Shown here piece after piece: positions 43,954 through 53,447 of a stretch of DNA of 64,000 nucleotides (within the stretch, counting starts at the first letter, position 1; every line of letters begins with the position of its first letter). The notes beneath the pieces are model-generated. The model was given only the letters and a program-made list of their open reading frames with translations, did no database searches and was not told the DNA's origin. This DNA is from Allochromatium vinosum DSM 180. Its GTDB lineage: Bacteria; Pseudomonadota; Gammaproteobacteria; Chromatiales; Chromatiaceae. The translations under genes and the position numbers were made by a program. The stretch lies in the NCBI RefSeq assembly GCF_000025485.1, contig NC_013851.1, positions 2,027,501 through 2,091,500 of the forward strand, read 5' to 3'.

Positions 43954-45558
43954 ATGACAGAACGCGTTCAAGACCTCATCAACCGTCAAGCTGAGTGTTT
44001 GCCGACACATCCGGCGCTGCGCTCAGGTGGAATGGATCTATCTTATCAGGCACTGGCGGATGCCGTGCGGGATACCGCTGCACGCTATCTGGATTTGGGC
44101 CTCGGCCGAAGTGAACGGGTCGGGGTCTATCTGGAGAAGCGCCCGGAGACGGTCATCGCCCTATTTGGCGCCGCCACTGCCGGCGGTGTCTTCGTGCCGG
44201 TGAATCCACTGCTCAAGGCCGAGCAGGTCGCGCACATCCTGGCCGACTGCAATGTCCGTCTCCTCGTGACATCCGCCGAACGACTCGCGCTGCTGCGTCC
44301 CGTTTTGCCCCTCTGCCCGGATCTGCATGCCATTCTGGTAGTCGGCCAGATGCCGGAGGACACCGATTCCAGCCCGGTCAAACTGATCAGCTGGGACGCC
44401 GCACAGTCGTCATTCGGTCCAGGCACCGCCTTCAAGCCCCATCGCGTCATCGATTCTGATGTCGCGGCAATCCTCTACACCTCCGGTAGCACGGGCCGCC
44501 CCAAGGGCGTAGTGCTGTCACACCGCAATCTGGTCGCGGGCGCCGTCAGTGTCTCGACCTACCTGGAGAACAGCGCCCAGGATCGGATCCTATCGGTCTT
44601 GCCCCTGAGCTTTGACTATGGCCTGAACCAACTGACCACAGCCTTCCATGTCGGCGCCTGCGCCGTCCTGATGAATTATCTACTGCCGCGCGATGTCATC
44701 CGCACCGTCGCCCGCGAACGCATCACCGGCTTGGCCGCCGTACCGCCGCTCTGGATCCAGCTTGCCGAGCTGGACTGGCCGGAATCCGTCCATGAGCATC
44801 TGCGCTACATCACCAACTCCGGCGGTGCCATGCCCGCAGCAACCCTGGCAAGCCTGCGCGCCAAACTGCCAAACACCAAACCCTATCTCATGTACGGCCT
44901 GACCGAGGCCTTCCGTTCGACCTACCTCCCACCAGACGAAATCGACCAGCGCCCCGGCTCCATGGGCAAGGCCATCCCGAACGCCGAGATCCTGGTGGTG
45001 CGCGAGGACGGCAGCCCCTGCGCCCCCGGCGAACCGGGCGAACTGGTCCATCGCGGCGTCCATGTCTCATTAGGCTACTGGAATGATCCCCAAAAGACCT
45101 CCGAGCGCTTCAAGCCTCTACCCGGCCAATCCTCCGGCCTGCCCATCCCCGAGATCGCGGTCTGGTCCGGCGATACCGTCAAGATGGACGAAGATGGCTA
45201 TCTCTATTTCGTCGGACGCCGCGACGAGATGATCAAGACCTCGGGCTATCGGGTCAGCCCAACCGAAGTCGAGGAAGTCGTCTACGCCACCCAGCGCGTC
45301 GCCGAGGTCGCGGCTGTTGGCGTAGCCCATCCGGTCCTGGGACAGGCGGTCGTCCTGATAACCTATGCCCCTGATCACAACGATGAAGCCGGCGCCGCGA
45401 TCCTGACCGAATGTCAGAAGCGCCTCCCAGCCTTCATGGTTCCGGCGCGGATCATCGTCCGCCATGAACCCCTGCCACGCAATCCCAACGGCAAGATCGA
45501 CCGTAAGCGGCTGGGGTTAGAGTTGGAAGATCTGTTTCAGGATGGAGTCTCTGCGTGA
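43954..45558 (+). CDS. Acyl-CoA/ACP ligase (AMP-forming), exosortase A-associated
   Basis: The 534-residue ANL-superfamily enzyme has the P-loop LYTSGSTGRPKGVVLSHRNL, the adenylate motif YLMYGLTEAFRSTY, the hinge region DGYLYFVGRRDEMIKTSGYRVSP and the catalytic lysine in NPNGKIDRKRLG. It should activate a carboxylic acid as the acyl-adenylate and pass it to the acyl carrier protein of this operon. It fits the family found in XrtA loci (TIGR03098, by recall). It starts 87 bases after hydrolase 1 and its stop overlaps the GTG of the decarboxylase gene. Confidence 0.93.
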   Translation: MTERVQDLINRQAECLPTHPALRSGGMDLSYQALADAVRDTAARYLDLGLGRSERVGVYLEKRPETVIALFGAATAGGVFVPVNPLLKAEQVAHILADCNVRLLVTSAERLALLRPVLPLCPDLHAILVVGQMPEDTDSSPVKLISWDAAQSSFGPGTAFKPHRVIDSDVAAILYTSGSTGRPKGVVLSHRNLVAGAVSVSTYLENSAQDRILSVLPLSFDYGLNQLTTAFHVGACAVLMNYLLPRDVIRTVARERITGLAAVPPLWIQLAELDWPESVHEHLRYITNSGGAMPAATLASLRAKLPNTKPYLMYGLTEAFRSTYLPPDEIDQRPGSMGKAIPNAEILVVREDGSPCAPGEPGELVHRGVHVSLGYWNDPQKTSERFKPLPGQSSGLPIPEIAVWSGDTVKMDEDGYLYFVGRRDEMIKTSGYRVSPTEVEEVVYATQRVAEVAAVGVAHPVLGQAVVLITYAPDHNDEAGAAILTECQKRLPAFMVPARIIVRHEPLPRNPNGKIDRKRLGLELEDLFQDGVSA

Positions 45559-46787
45559 ACAGCCCTCGTCATACGACACCACCGCTCTTTCCGGTTGCAG
45601 ACAACCAGCTCGTCATCGGTGCCCTCCCCATTGCCCGCTTGGCCGAGCGGGTCGGACGCACCCCCTTCTATGCCTATGACCGCGCTCTGATCAGCGCGCG
45701 CGTCGCCCAGCTACGCCAAGCCCTGCCGGATGACATCCATCTGCATTACGCGATCAAGGCCAACCCCATGCCGGCTGTGGTGCAACATCTGGCCGGACTA
45801 GTCGATGGGTTTGATGTCGCCTCCGGCGGCGAATTGAAGACCGCGCTCGACACATCCATGCCGCCCCATCAAATCAGCTTCGCCGGGCCGGCCAAGACTC
45901 CCGGCGAGCTGCGTCAGGCCATTGCCGCCGGCATCGTGATCAATCTGGAATCCGAACGCGAGTTGCGGGCGGCGGTTCAGGCCGGCGAAGCGCTGGGTAT
46001 CCGGCCCAGGGTCGCCGTGCGCGTCAATCCGGATTTCGAACTGAAATCCGCTGGCATGAAGATGAGCGGCGGCCCCAAACAGTTCGGCATCGATGCCGAG
46101 CGAGTACCGGCCGTGCTGGCCGAGATGAAGTGCCTGGATCTGGAGTTCATCGGTTTCCATATTTTCTCCGGCGCCCAGAATCTGCGCGCCGAGGCGATCT
46201 CCGAGGCCCAGGAGAAAACGCTCGAACTGGCCATGCGTCTGGCCTTGGACGTGCCCTCCCCCGTGCGTGCGCTCAATCTCGGCGGTGGTTTCGGCATCCC
46301 CTACTTCCCCGGCGAGCCCCCCCTGGATCTCGTCGCTGTGGGTGAACGGTTGTCCGAATTGTTGCCGGCCGCCCGGCGCGCGCTACCGGATACGGAGCTG
46401 ATCATCGAACTCGGGCGCTTCTTCGTCGGCGAGGCCGGGGTGTATGTCTGCCGGGTCGTCGAGCGCAAGGTCTCGCGCGGTCAGGTATTTCTGGTCACCG
46501 ATGGCGGGCTGCACCATCATCTGGCCGCCTCGGGAAACTTCGGGCAGGTCATTCGCAAGAATTATCCGGTGCTGGTCGCCAATCGGGTCGAATCGGACGG
46601 TGACCCCGAAACGGCGTCCGTGGTCGGCCCGCTCTGCACCCCACTCGACCTGCTGGCTGATAGAATGCCGCTCGGTCACGCCCGCGAAGGCGATCTGGTC
46701 GCCGTCATGCAGTCAGGAGCCTATGGCTTGACGGCCAGCCCGACAGCCTTCCTGGGACACCCAACGGCGGTTGAGGTGCTTGTCTGA
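45555..46787 (+). CDS. PLP-dependent decarboxylase, exosortase A-associated
   Basis: The 410-residue protein belongs to the ornithine/diaminopimelate decarboxylase fold III class. The PLP lysine lies in HLHYAIKANPMPAVV, followed by GFDVASGGELKTA, IGFHIFSGAQNL, the glycine-rich ALNLGGGFGIPY and the dimer-interface cysteine in GPLCTPLDLLADRM. It matches the XrtA-locus decarboxylase family (TIGR03099, by recall). It may produce an amine or decarboxylate an amino acid used as an acyl or amide donor. It starts with GTG at 45555, overlapping the ligase stop, and ends the rightward unit 50 bases before the convergent fusion gene. Confidence 0.93.
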   Translation: MNSPRHTTPPLFPVADNQLVIGALPIARLAERVGRTPFYAYDRALISARVAQLRQALPDDIHLHYAIKANPMPAVVQHLAGLVDGFDVASGGELKTALDTSMPPHQISFAGPAKTPGELRQAIAAGIVINLESERELRAAVQAGEALGIRPRVAVRVNPDFELKSAGMKMSGGPKQFGIDAERVPAVLAEMKCLDLEFIGFHIFSGAQNLRAEAISEAQEKTLELAMRLALDVPSPVRALNLGGGFGIPYFPGEPPLDLVAVGERLSELLPAARRALPDTELIIELGRFFVGEAGVYVCRVVERKVSRGQVFLVTDGGLHHHLAASGNFGQVIRKNYPVLVANRVESDGDPETASVVGPLCTPLDLLADRMPLGHAREGDLVAVMQSGAYGLTASPTAFLGHPTAVEVLV

Positions 46788-46836
46788 GATCGACTTCGAC
46801 AGACTGTCGCCTCATGGTCCATTACGAGCGCTTGCA

Positions 46837-49800
46837 TCACGGATGCGACCAGATGGAGATCCGTCCAGCCTGAGCGCCAAGGCTGAACTCGATGATTCCA
46901 CTCTTCGTGACCGGCACAGTTTCCTGTCGGTCTCCAAAGTCGACTTCAAAGCGATCACCGATGGACACACCAGCAATCAGCAACCGCGTCTGCCGGCCCG
47001 GAACCTCCAGCCGGACCGGCTCTCTGAAATGGCCGAGGTCGAAGAGCAGCAGGCTGTTATCCGTATAGGCCGCAAGCGCCTTACCGCTGTTCAAGCGTAA
47101 TGGCTCGACAGGCGTCGGATTCGACCCACGCAAACTCGGACTCAAAGCGACCAGGAACCGATCCAGCCGATTCGGTTGCGTGGGCTGGATCTCGATCCGC
47201 CAGAGTCCATTGTCGAACCAACGGGCCTTCAGCGAGTCCTGGCCAAAATTGCTGCCATTGAGCACCTGATCGTCGCCATCGGCCTCGACATAGTACTCAT
47301 ACCCCTCCCCGCCCACGAGGCGAATCACCGCTTCTTCGGGTGCCAGCCGCACCAGATCCAGCCGGCCGCGTCCATTGACCATCGACAGGTGCTCGGACGG
47401 ACTTTCCAGGATGCCAGCGTTCTCGCTCCCCAACGTGACGCGCAGATCCGGGATATCCGGCCGTTGCGGCAGGTGCAGCAACCACTTTTTGGTATAACCG
47501 GGATCGGTCGACTCGACCGTGTCGAACACGAAGACGCGATCCTCGTCGAGTAGATAGAGTAGCGCGCGCGTGACCTGCTCCACCTTGCCGCCTCGGTCCT
47601 GGGTGTCGTAGTCGCTGTTGTCATAGGCCCCGGTGAGATCCGCCTCGACATACAACAGACGGCCGTCGATGCGCTGATAGGTCCGGATCACACCCCCTTC
47701 GTAGTGCCGCCCCTGGCCGATCTGGGCCAGCCAATCCGCAACGCCCTGCACCGAACTTCCGGTCGGCATGACGATCCGCTGTCCGCCGTCGATGACGTTG
47801 CGTTCGACGAGCGGCGATGGCCGGATATGCTCATTCGGACGCAGCACCAATAGAGAATTGCGCGAGACCGTGCGGATACCGTAGTAGAGTCGGTTGGGCG
47901 CGGCGATGTCCCCCCGATAGGTGGCATTGCTGATCGCCAGTGGCGCGCCTTTGAAGAGCGTTAAATGACCGGCGTCGTAGTGACCGTGATGCGTGAGGCT
48001 ATGTCCCGCGCGCAGGGTCAACATTGTGTCGTCCGCTCCCCAGCCGCTTCTCACCACGATCTGGTTGAACGCCTTCGGCCCAAACCACTCCGCGCTCGGC
48101 AGCAAGGCCTTCAAGCCATCCAGTGTGCCTGGCGGGACACGCGCCAGCGGCAACACCGTCGGATCGTTGAAGAGCTGGAAACCCCAGCGATAGTCGCGAT
48201 AATAACTCTCGACTCCATGTCTGGCCTCCAGCCAGCGCGAGTAGCTCGATAGCACCCGACTGCGCGTGAGCTGGACGATGAGATCGATGACCCGGCGCGT
48301 CTCGTCCTTGAGGTCGACCCTGGGGCCTTCGTCGCCCGTCAGTTCGACGCGCCCATCCGGGCGCGTCATGTAGAGCGTCCACAACCCAACACGCTCGAGC
48401 GCCTGACGCATCTCAGACGCCGCCTGCGTATCCTCGAACCCATTGAGATAGGCGGCAGCAGCCAGGGCCAACATAAAGGCGCGCGAATTGATCCAGTAGT
48501 TATAGCCTTCGGGCCAGCCCTCTGAGAGCCTGAGCGCGGCCATGGCTTCGCGGAAATGGGCCTGAGTACGGCGAATCAGCTCCTGCTGCTCCGGACTCTC
48601 GGCATCGAGCGCGGCAGCGATCACCCAGGCCGTCGACGCCAGAGTCGCACGACCATGCCACAGCGATGGACCGCGACCATCGAGCTGCTCCAGATAGCTG
48701 GGCAGTAGCGCGGCCAACCGGGCCTGAACCCGGCGGCGCGTCGCCTCAGGCAGATCGGGATGGAGCGCGAGCCAGTCATAGGCCCAGGCCAGCTCCCAGC
48801 CATTGCCATAGTCCCCGTAGTCCCCTGGCGGACTCGGCTCAAAGGTGCTCAGTGCCTCCAGTCCACGGCGCCCGGCCCCCTCGTCACCCGTGAGGATCCA
48901 GCAAACCGCCAGCCGCAGTGCCCCGGAACCACCACAGGGTGGATAGAGCTTTGGATCGAGGCCAACAGACGCGTAGCGCTCCTGGCGCGTCCTGATCGCC
49001 GGCGCCAGACCGCGACCATTCCAGTCGGCGAGTTCGGGCAACAGAATGCGTGGATGCCTGGGACGCTGGCGTCCATCCAGAGCGACACCGGAAAAACGCG
49101 GCGGCGGACGCAACCAGGGTTCGAGCCATGGAAGCTCGATCCCGTAACGCTCCAACACCTTGCCCACCAATTGCCGCGTATCGACGTCGTAAAAACGCAT
49201 CGTCTGAGCAAGCGCCATGAGCGCGAGGCCCGCGCCAAGCATCACGACCAAGATCATGAGCAGACGTTTAGGTTGACGAGTGATGGATCCGGCTTGAGCG
49301 ACCTGAACCGGACGCAAGGCGGGCCGTGCAATGGACGTGTGCCCCAAGGCCAGTAAGGTGGTCAGCCAGAAAAGAGTGCCAACGCGCGGTGAATCGATAA
49401 TGGTGCCAAAGACACCGACGGCATAGAAACCCGCCAGAGAGACAAGCAGCGCCGAGGCGAATGGATCCATCCCGGCTGCCGAGCGGGCGGTTTTCGTCAG
49501 CGCCGCCAGAGCAATCAGGCTAAACAGGACGAGTCCGACGACTCCGAGTTCGAAATAGACATGGAGCCACAGGTTCTTGATATGCCAGGGCAGATGGTCG
49601 AAGTCCGAGTACAGAAACCAGCGGTCGAAGCCCCGCGCGAAATCACCATTGTCGATCCGCTCCGTCCCAGCCGCATCCAGGATCGAGATCGCGTCGATGT
49701 CGATCCAGCGACCCGCCGAACGATTGGCGATCTCGAGCGTCAGCCAACCCTCCTGAGCGCCTTTGAATGATCCCAGCCCCTTCGAGTCGAAGGTCTGGTC

Positions 49801-51555
49801 GATGCGCGTCCAGTCCGAGCCATTCGGCTGAATTCTTTGGTTCAAGGTCGCACAGGTTGGATTCCATTCGTTCGCCGGAACCAGATGCCGATGACAGATC
49901 CGCAACTCCAGTTGAATGGGGCTGGGATCTTCATCCGTTTTGATTGATAGTGACAGCCTGTAGGTTTGTCGGGGTTCCAGCGACAAACGCTGGCCGATCC
50001 GAATATTGGGTCCGCCGTACAATCTAAGCGAGCGACGCGCGCCATCGTCCTCGATCCTGAAGCCAGCGACTGTCGCTGGATCCTGGTGCATCAGGTAATA
50101 GGTTTGCGGAAAACGCCCGACGCCCTGCCCCAAGAGCTGAGTACCTGGATCGCGATCCATGATGGAGATAGCCGTCCGCCAGTGCTCCAGGCGATGCTGA
50201 AAATCCTGCGCAACCGTTTCCAGACGCGTATCCATGCGATAGCCGAACAGACTGAGCGTCAGCAGAAACAGAATGCCCGCAAACACGGCCAGGATCATCC
50301 CCGCCTGCTGGAGTGCCAGCCTTCCTGCCAGACGACGTCCGATCCAGACACCGATGAGTACGGCGGGCGGAATACAGAGCATGGCTTGCCACACAGCCGG
50401 CAAGGGCAGAAATCCATAGTTCCGATCGAGGATCGTCCAGGTACAGAGCAGGGTCAAGGCGGCGGCCAGGATTGCCAGCGCCGCCAGACGCCAGCGCCCC
50501 CAGGTCGCTGCAACTGGGATCATCATCGCGAGCGCGCCGCCCAGGAGGGCCGTCAGGGTGTAGGCCAGGGCCACGGAACCGCCGCTGCGAAAGGCGATGT
50601 AGGACAGGCCGAGCATCGTCAGCCCGGTCGCTGCCACGAGCGGGATGTCGCGCGCTCGCAGCGTCGCACGTTGCTGAAACGCCAGCGTCAGGAATGCAAC
50701 GGCCATGGCGACGAAGACGCCAAGATAGACGCCGCGCGAAAACGTCACGAAAGACGTGTAGAGCAGACCGAGCAGCGCGATTCCAGGCAGAACCGCCCCC
50801 AAGCGTCCACGCGCGCTCAGAAAAGCGGCCGCAACGAACGGCAGAGTCAGCAGCAGCCAGCCATCGATGGCCGTGCCGCCCGTGTTCATGTCCGCAAACA
50901 AGGCCGTGACCCGATACGGAGTCGAGAAATCGAGCAGCGCGCGGATGGGGGTATAGATGTTGGTCCAGAACAGAAGGGTCGAATAGATGCCACGCTCCCA
51001 GAGCACGACGGCCAATACAGCCAGCGCGGCGAGCGACATCCCCAGTAACAGAAAGCGTCGCGCACGCACGGCATCGAGCCGCTCCTCGACCACCCAGGCC
51101 GGATAGAGCAGCACGGCCCAAAACAACCCCTTCGAGACCCGTAAAGCGTTGAAAGAGCTGTAATAGCCCGCGAAGCTATTGGCGTCGGCCTCAGGCCAGG
51201 GATAGAGCGTGCGGAACAGCGACAGACCCACGAGTCCGACGAAGAGGACGAGCAGCACCCTCGACAGCGGCCGCATCGCGCCAAACGAAGGCACATAGCG
51301 ATCGCGCAACAGATAGACCGCGAGCGTGACGAGCACCACAGCATCGAACTCGTCGAGATAGATCCGCCCCGTCCAGGGACGCAGATCCAGCACCGGCAAC
51401 AGCAGTGGCAGCAGGATCAGCCAGAGCGCCGGGCGCCAGAGCAACAGACCGAAATAGACGCCCACCCCCAGCAGCAACGGCCAGCGGGCGAATGGGATAT
51501 CGTGCAGGATCCAGATCCCGAAACCGAGCGGGACGAGACCAAGCACTCGGTTCAC
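46837..51555 (-). CDS. O-antigen-ligase-like membrane protein fused to a heparinase II/III-like lyase
   Basis: This single frame encodes 1572 residues. Residues 1 to about 745 form a polytopic O-antigen ligase/polymerase-type domain with RLEHWRTAISIM and LGQGVGRFPQTYY before the large periplasmic loop, and PWHIKNLWLHVYFELGVVG after it. A jelly-roll-like insertion (about 495-645) lies within that loop. A membrane anchor (about 766-784) follows. Residues 815 to 1572 form a heparinase II/III-like polysaccharide lyase: an alpha/alpha barrel with EGYNYWINSRAF and a beta domain with LTHHGHYDAGHLTLFKG. The GTG at 51555 overlaps the amidotransferase stop as GTGA. Expected role: polymerise or transfer the polysaccharide and cleave it on the periplasmic side. 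Fusion of the two activities is inferred from the frame alone. Confidence 0.9.
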   Translation of the reverse strand: MNRVLGLVPLGFGIWILHDIPFARWPLLLGVGVYFGLLLWRPALWLILLPLLLPVLDLRPWTGRIYLDEFDAVVLVTLAVYLLRDRYVPSFGAMRPLSRVLLVLFVGLVGLSLFRTLYPWPEADANSFAGYYSSFNALRVSKGLFWAVLLYPAWVVEERLDAVRARRFLLLGMSLAALAVLAVVLWERGIYSTLLFWTNIYTPIRALLDFSTPYRVTALFADMNTGGTAIDGWLLLTLPFVAAAFLSARGRLGAVLPGIALLGLLYTSFVTFSRGVYLGVFVAMAVAFLTLAFQQRATLRARDIPLVAATGLTMLGLSYIAFRSGGSVALAYTLTALLGGALAMMIPVAATWGRWRLAALAILAAALTLLCTWTILDRNYGFLPLPAVWQAMLCIPPAVLIGVWIGRRLAGRLALQQAGMILAVFAGILFLLTLSLFGYRMDTRLETVAQDFQHRLEHWRTAISIMDRDPGTQLLGQGVGRFPQTYYLMHQDPATVAGFRIEDDGARRSLRLYGGPNIRIGQRLSLEPRQTYRLSLSIKTDEDPSPIQLELRICHRHLVPANEWNPTCATLNQRIQPNGSDWTRIDQTFDSKGLGSFKGAQEGWLTLEIANRSAGRWIDIDAISILDAAGTERIDNGDFARGFDRWFLYSDFDHLPWHIKNLWLHVYFELGVVGLVLFSLIALAALTKTARSAAGMDPFASALLVSLAGFYAVGVFGTIIDSPRVGTLFWLTTLLALGHTSIARPALRPVQVAQAGSITRQPKRLLMILVVMLGAGLALMALAQTMRFYDVDTRQLVGKVLERYGIELPWLEPWLRPPPRFSGVALDGRQRPRHPRILLPELADWNGRGLAPAIRTRQERYASVGLDPKLYPPCGGSGALRLAVCWILTGDEGAGRRGLEALSTFEPSPPGDYGDYGNGWELAWAYDWLALHPDLPEATRRRVQARLAALLPSYLEQLDGRGPSLWHGRATLASTAWVIAAALDAESPEQQELIRRTQAHFREAMAALRLSEGWPEGYNYWINSRAFMLALAAAAYLNGFEDTQAASEMRQALERVGLWTLYMTRPDGRVELTGDEGPRVDLKDETRRVIDLIVQLTRSRVLSSYSRWLEARHGVESYYRDYRWGFQLFNDPTVLPLARVPPGTLDGLKALLPSAEWFGPKAFNQIVVRSGWGADDTMLTLRAGHSLTHHGHYDAGHLTLFKGAPLAISNATYRGDIAAPNRLYYGIRTVSRNSLLVLRPNEHIRPSPLVERNVIDGGQRIVMPTGSSVQGVADWLAQIGQGRHYEGGVIRTYQRIDGRLLYVEADLTGAYDNSDYDTQDRGGKVEQVTRALLYLLDEDRVFVFDTVESTDPGYTKKWLLHLPQRPDIPDLRVTLGSENAGILESPSEHLSMVNGRGRLDLVRLAPEEAVIRLVGGEGYEYYVEADGDDQVLNGSNFGQDSLKARWFDNGLWRIEIQPTQPNRLDRFLVALSPSLRGSNPTPVEPLRLNSGKALAAYTDNSLLLFDLGHFREPVRLEVPGRQTRLLIAGVSIGDRFEVDFGDRQETVPVTKSGIIEFSLGAQAGRISIWSHP

Positions 51556-53375
51556 TTCGCCACCCACTCCTCGAGCATCAGCATCATCCAGATCATCTTG
51601 CCGAAATAGGTCGCGTGCAGGCTCTGATGATCGGACTGGATCCGGGCGATATAGTCCGGCCGCAACCAGCCGCGCCGACTAAGATCCGCCAGCCGCCCGC
51701 GCACATGATCGGCGAGCGCCCGGTCGTCCCTGAGCCAGATCCCGAACGGCAACCCAAAGCCATGCTTGGATTTGGTGAGGATCGGCCTGGGCAGATAGTC
51801 CCAGAGCGCGCGCTTGAAGAACCAGCGCAGATAGTTCCCCTTCACCTTCCAGTCCGGCGGCACCTGACCGGAGAACTCGACCAGCGCGTCGTCGATCAGC
51901 GGATAACGAACCTCGACGCCGGCCGCCTCGGTCATGGCCGAGACCTTGCGCAGATCGTTGTCGGCCAGGGTGAACTTGAGATCCAGATGCAGCATACGGT
52001 TGATGAAATGCCGGCTGTCGGCGCGCTCATAGGGATCGCGCAGCAGGACCAGCGGTTGACCGGGATCGACCTGGGCCAGGAACTCGGGCGTGAACATGGC
52101 CTCCAGTGGCTGACGATGGAAGAAGTTGTAGGCCTCCATCCGATCTGGCAAGGGCACATTGGCCTGACGCACATAGCTCTTGAGTTTGCGCGTCGGCATC
52201 ACCCGGTCGACACCGGGAAGCGCGACGAACGGCTCGATGAGTCCGCCACGGACCCAGCCGGGGATCCGTCCGTAGAACTCGAAGATCTTCTGCTTGGCAT
52301 AGCGCTCGTTGCCACCGAGGATTTCGTCGCCGCCGTCGCCGCCGAGCATGACCTGATAGCCGTCATCGGCGGCCAGCTTGGCGCACAGATAGGCCGAGAC
52401 GGCCGATTCGTTGGCGAACGGCTCGTCGTACTGCCGGGCGACGAGCGGAATGATGTCCAGGACATCGCGGGGAGTCAGATAGTATTCGCGCGCGTCCAGC
52501 CCGAAATGGCGCGCCGCGATCCGCGCGTATTCCATCTCGTCGAAGCCTTCGGCCTCGAAACCGATCGAATAGGTCCGCGCCGGCTTGCCCTGGATCTCGG
52601 TGAGCAGACCGGCGATGGTGGAGCTGTCGGTCCCGCCCGAGAGGAAGGCCGAAACCTCATCGGAGCCGCGTGCCCGCTCGACGCCGTCGCGCAGTAACTG
52701 TCTGAAATAGCGGGCCTGTTCCTCGAAATCGTGCCTTGGCTCGTCACGATAGGTCAGATGCCAGTAGAATCCACGTTCGATGTGCCCATTGCGCCAATGG
52801 AGCCGCTGCGCGGGCAGCAACTTCTCGACGCCCTGGAAAATGGTTCCAGGCGCAGGCACCATGGTGAAATAGAGATAATTGAAGAGACCCTGCGGATCGA
52901 GATCGGCCTCGACCTCGGGATGGGCGGCAACCAGATCGGCGCGATTGGAGAATACGAGGCTGGCACCGGTCTGGGCAAAGGCCAGGGTTTCGATACCGAG
53001 GCGATCGATGGCGAGCAGCGCCTCACGCCGCGGCGTATCGACGATGGCCAGGGCAAAGCTGCCCTGAATGGATTTGGGCGTGTCGGCGCCCCGCTCGCGC
53101 CAGAGACTCAGGACGCGCGTGGCGGCCTCCTCGCCCGATTGGAGCGGCTCGGAAAACTGCGGACGGCCGGAGATGAGTGCCAGCACACCCTCGCGCTCGG
53201 CCAGGTGGCACAGTGTACCCGTGGCGGCGACCAGCCCGGTGGCGGCAAGGCGGACCTCCAGTCCACTGCCGGTCCGGCCACGTTGGCCCATGATCGACTC
53301 CAGGACTGTGCGCCACGCCATGTCTGGCGCCGGCTCGGGAGTCATCCAGCCACAAAAGTCCCGCATCGTCTTCAT
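51552..53375 (-). CDS. Asparagine-synthetase-like amidotransferase with degenerate glutaminase domain
   Basis: The 607-residue protein has an intact synthetase half: PP-loop FLSGGTDSSTIAGLL, LGGDGGDEILGGNERY and a C-terminal TKSKHGFGLPFGIWLR. The N-terminal half lines up with the class II glutaminase, but the initiator-adjacent cysteine is absent (it starts MKTMRDFCGWM). The RGPDEGG and YNGEIYN motifs of the first amidotransferase are also missing. It probably uses free ammonia or an amine, such as the product of the decarboxylase, as nucleophile; that is inference. A strong GGAGG site precedes the ATG at 53375. The gene is divergent from the zinc-ribbon/Sel1 gene. Confidence 0.9.
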   Translation of the reverse strand: MKTMRDFCGWMTPEPAPDMAWRTVLESIMGQRGRTGSGLEVRLAATGLVAATGTLCHLAEREGVLALISGRPQFSEPLQSGEEAATRVLSLWRERGADTPKSIQGSFALAIVDTPRREALLAIDRLGIETLAFAQTGASLVFSNRADLVAAHPEVEADLDPQGLFNYLYFTMVPAPGTIFQGVEKLLPAQRLHWRNGHIERGFYWHLTYRDEPRHDFEEQARYFRQLLRDGVERARGSDEVSAFLSGGTDSSTIAGLLTEIQGKPARTYSIGFEAEGFDEMEYARIAARHFGLDAREYYLTPRDVLDIIPLVARQYDEPFANESAVSAYLCAKLAADDGYQVMLGGDGGDEILGGNERYAKQKIFEFYGRIPGWVRGGLIEPFVALPGVDRVMPTRKLKSYVRQANVPLPDRMEAYNFFHRQPLEAMFTPEFLAQVDPGQPLVLLRDPYERADSRHFINRMLHLDLKFTLADNDLRKVSAMTEAAGVEVRYPLIDDALVEFSGQVPPDWKVKGNYLRWFFKRALWDYLPRPILTKSKHGFGLPFGIWLRDDRALADHVRGRLADLSRRGWLRPDYIARIQSDHQSLHATYFGKMIWMMLMLEEWVAK

Positions 53376-53447
53376 AGATCCTCCGCCAGGAAAAGCCGCG
53401 ACTTCAGTTGAGGTTCATTGACTCTATTCGCGTCCAGCCAAAATACC

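Noticed and set aside
46788-46836. A GACAGACTGTC palindrome as a terminator between the convergent decarboxylase and fusion genes.
   Set aside because: The loop would be a single base and no T-run follows on either strand.
49966-51048. A 360-codon frame opposite the ligase-lyase fusion.
   Set aside because: Low-complexity Arg/Gln/His composition and no start context; the shadow of a membrane domain.
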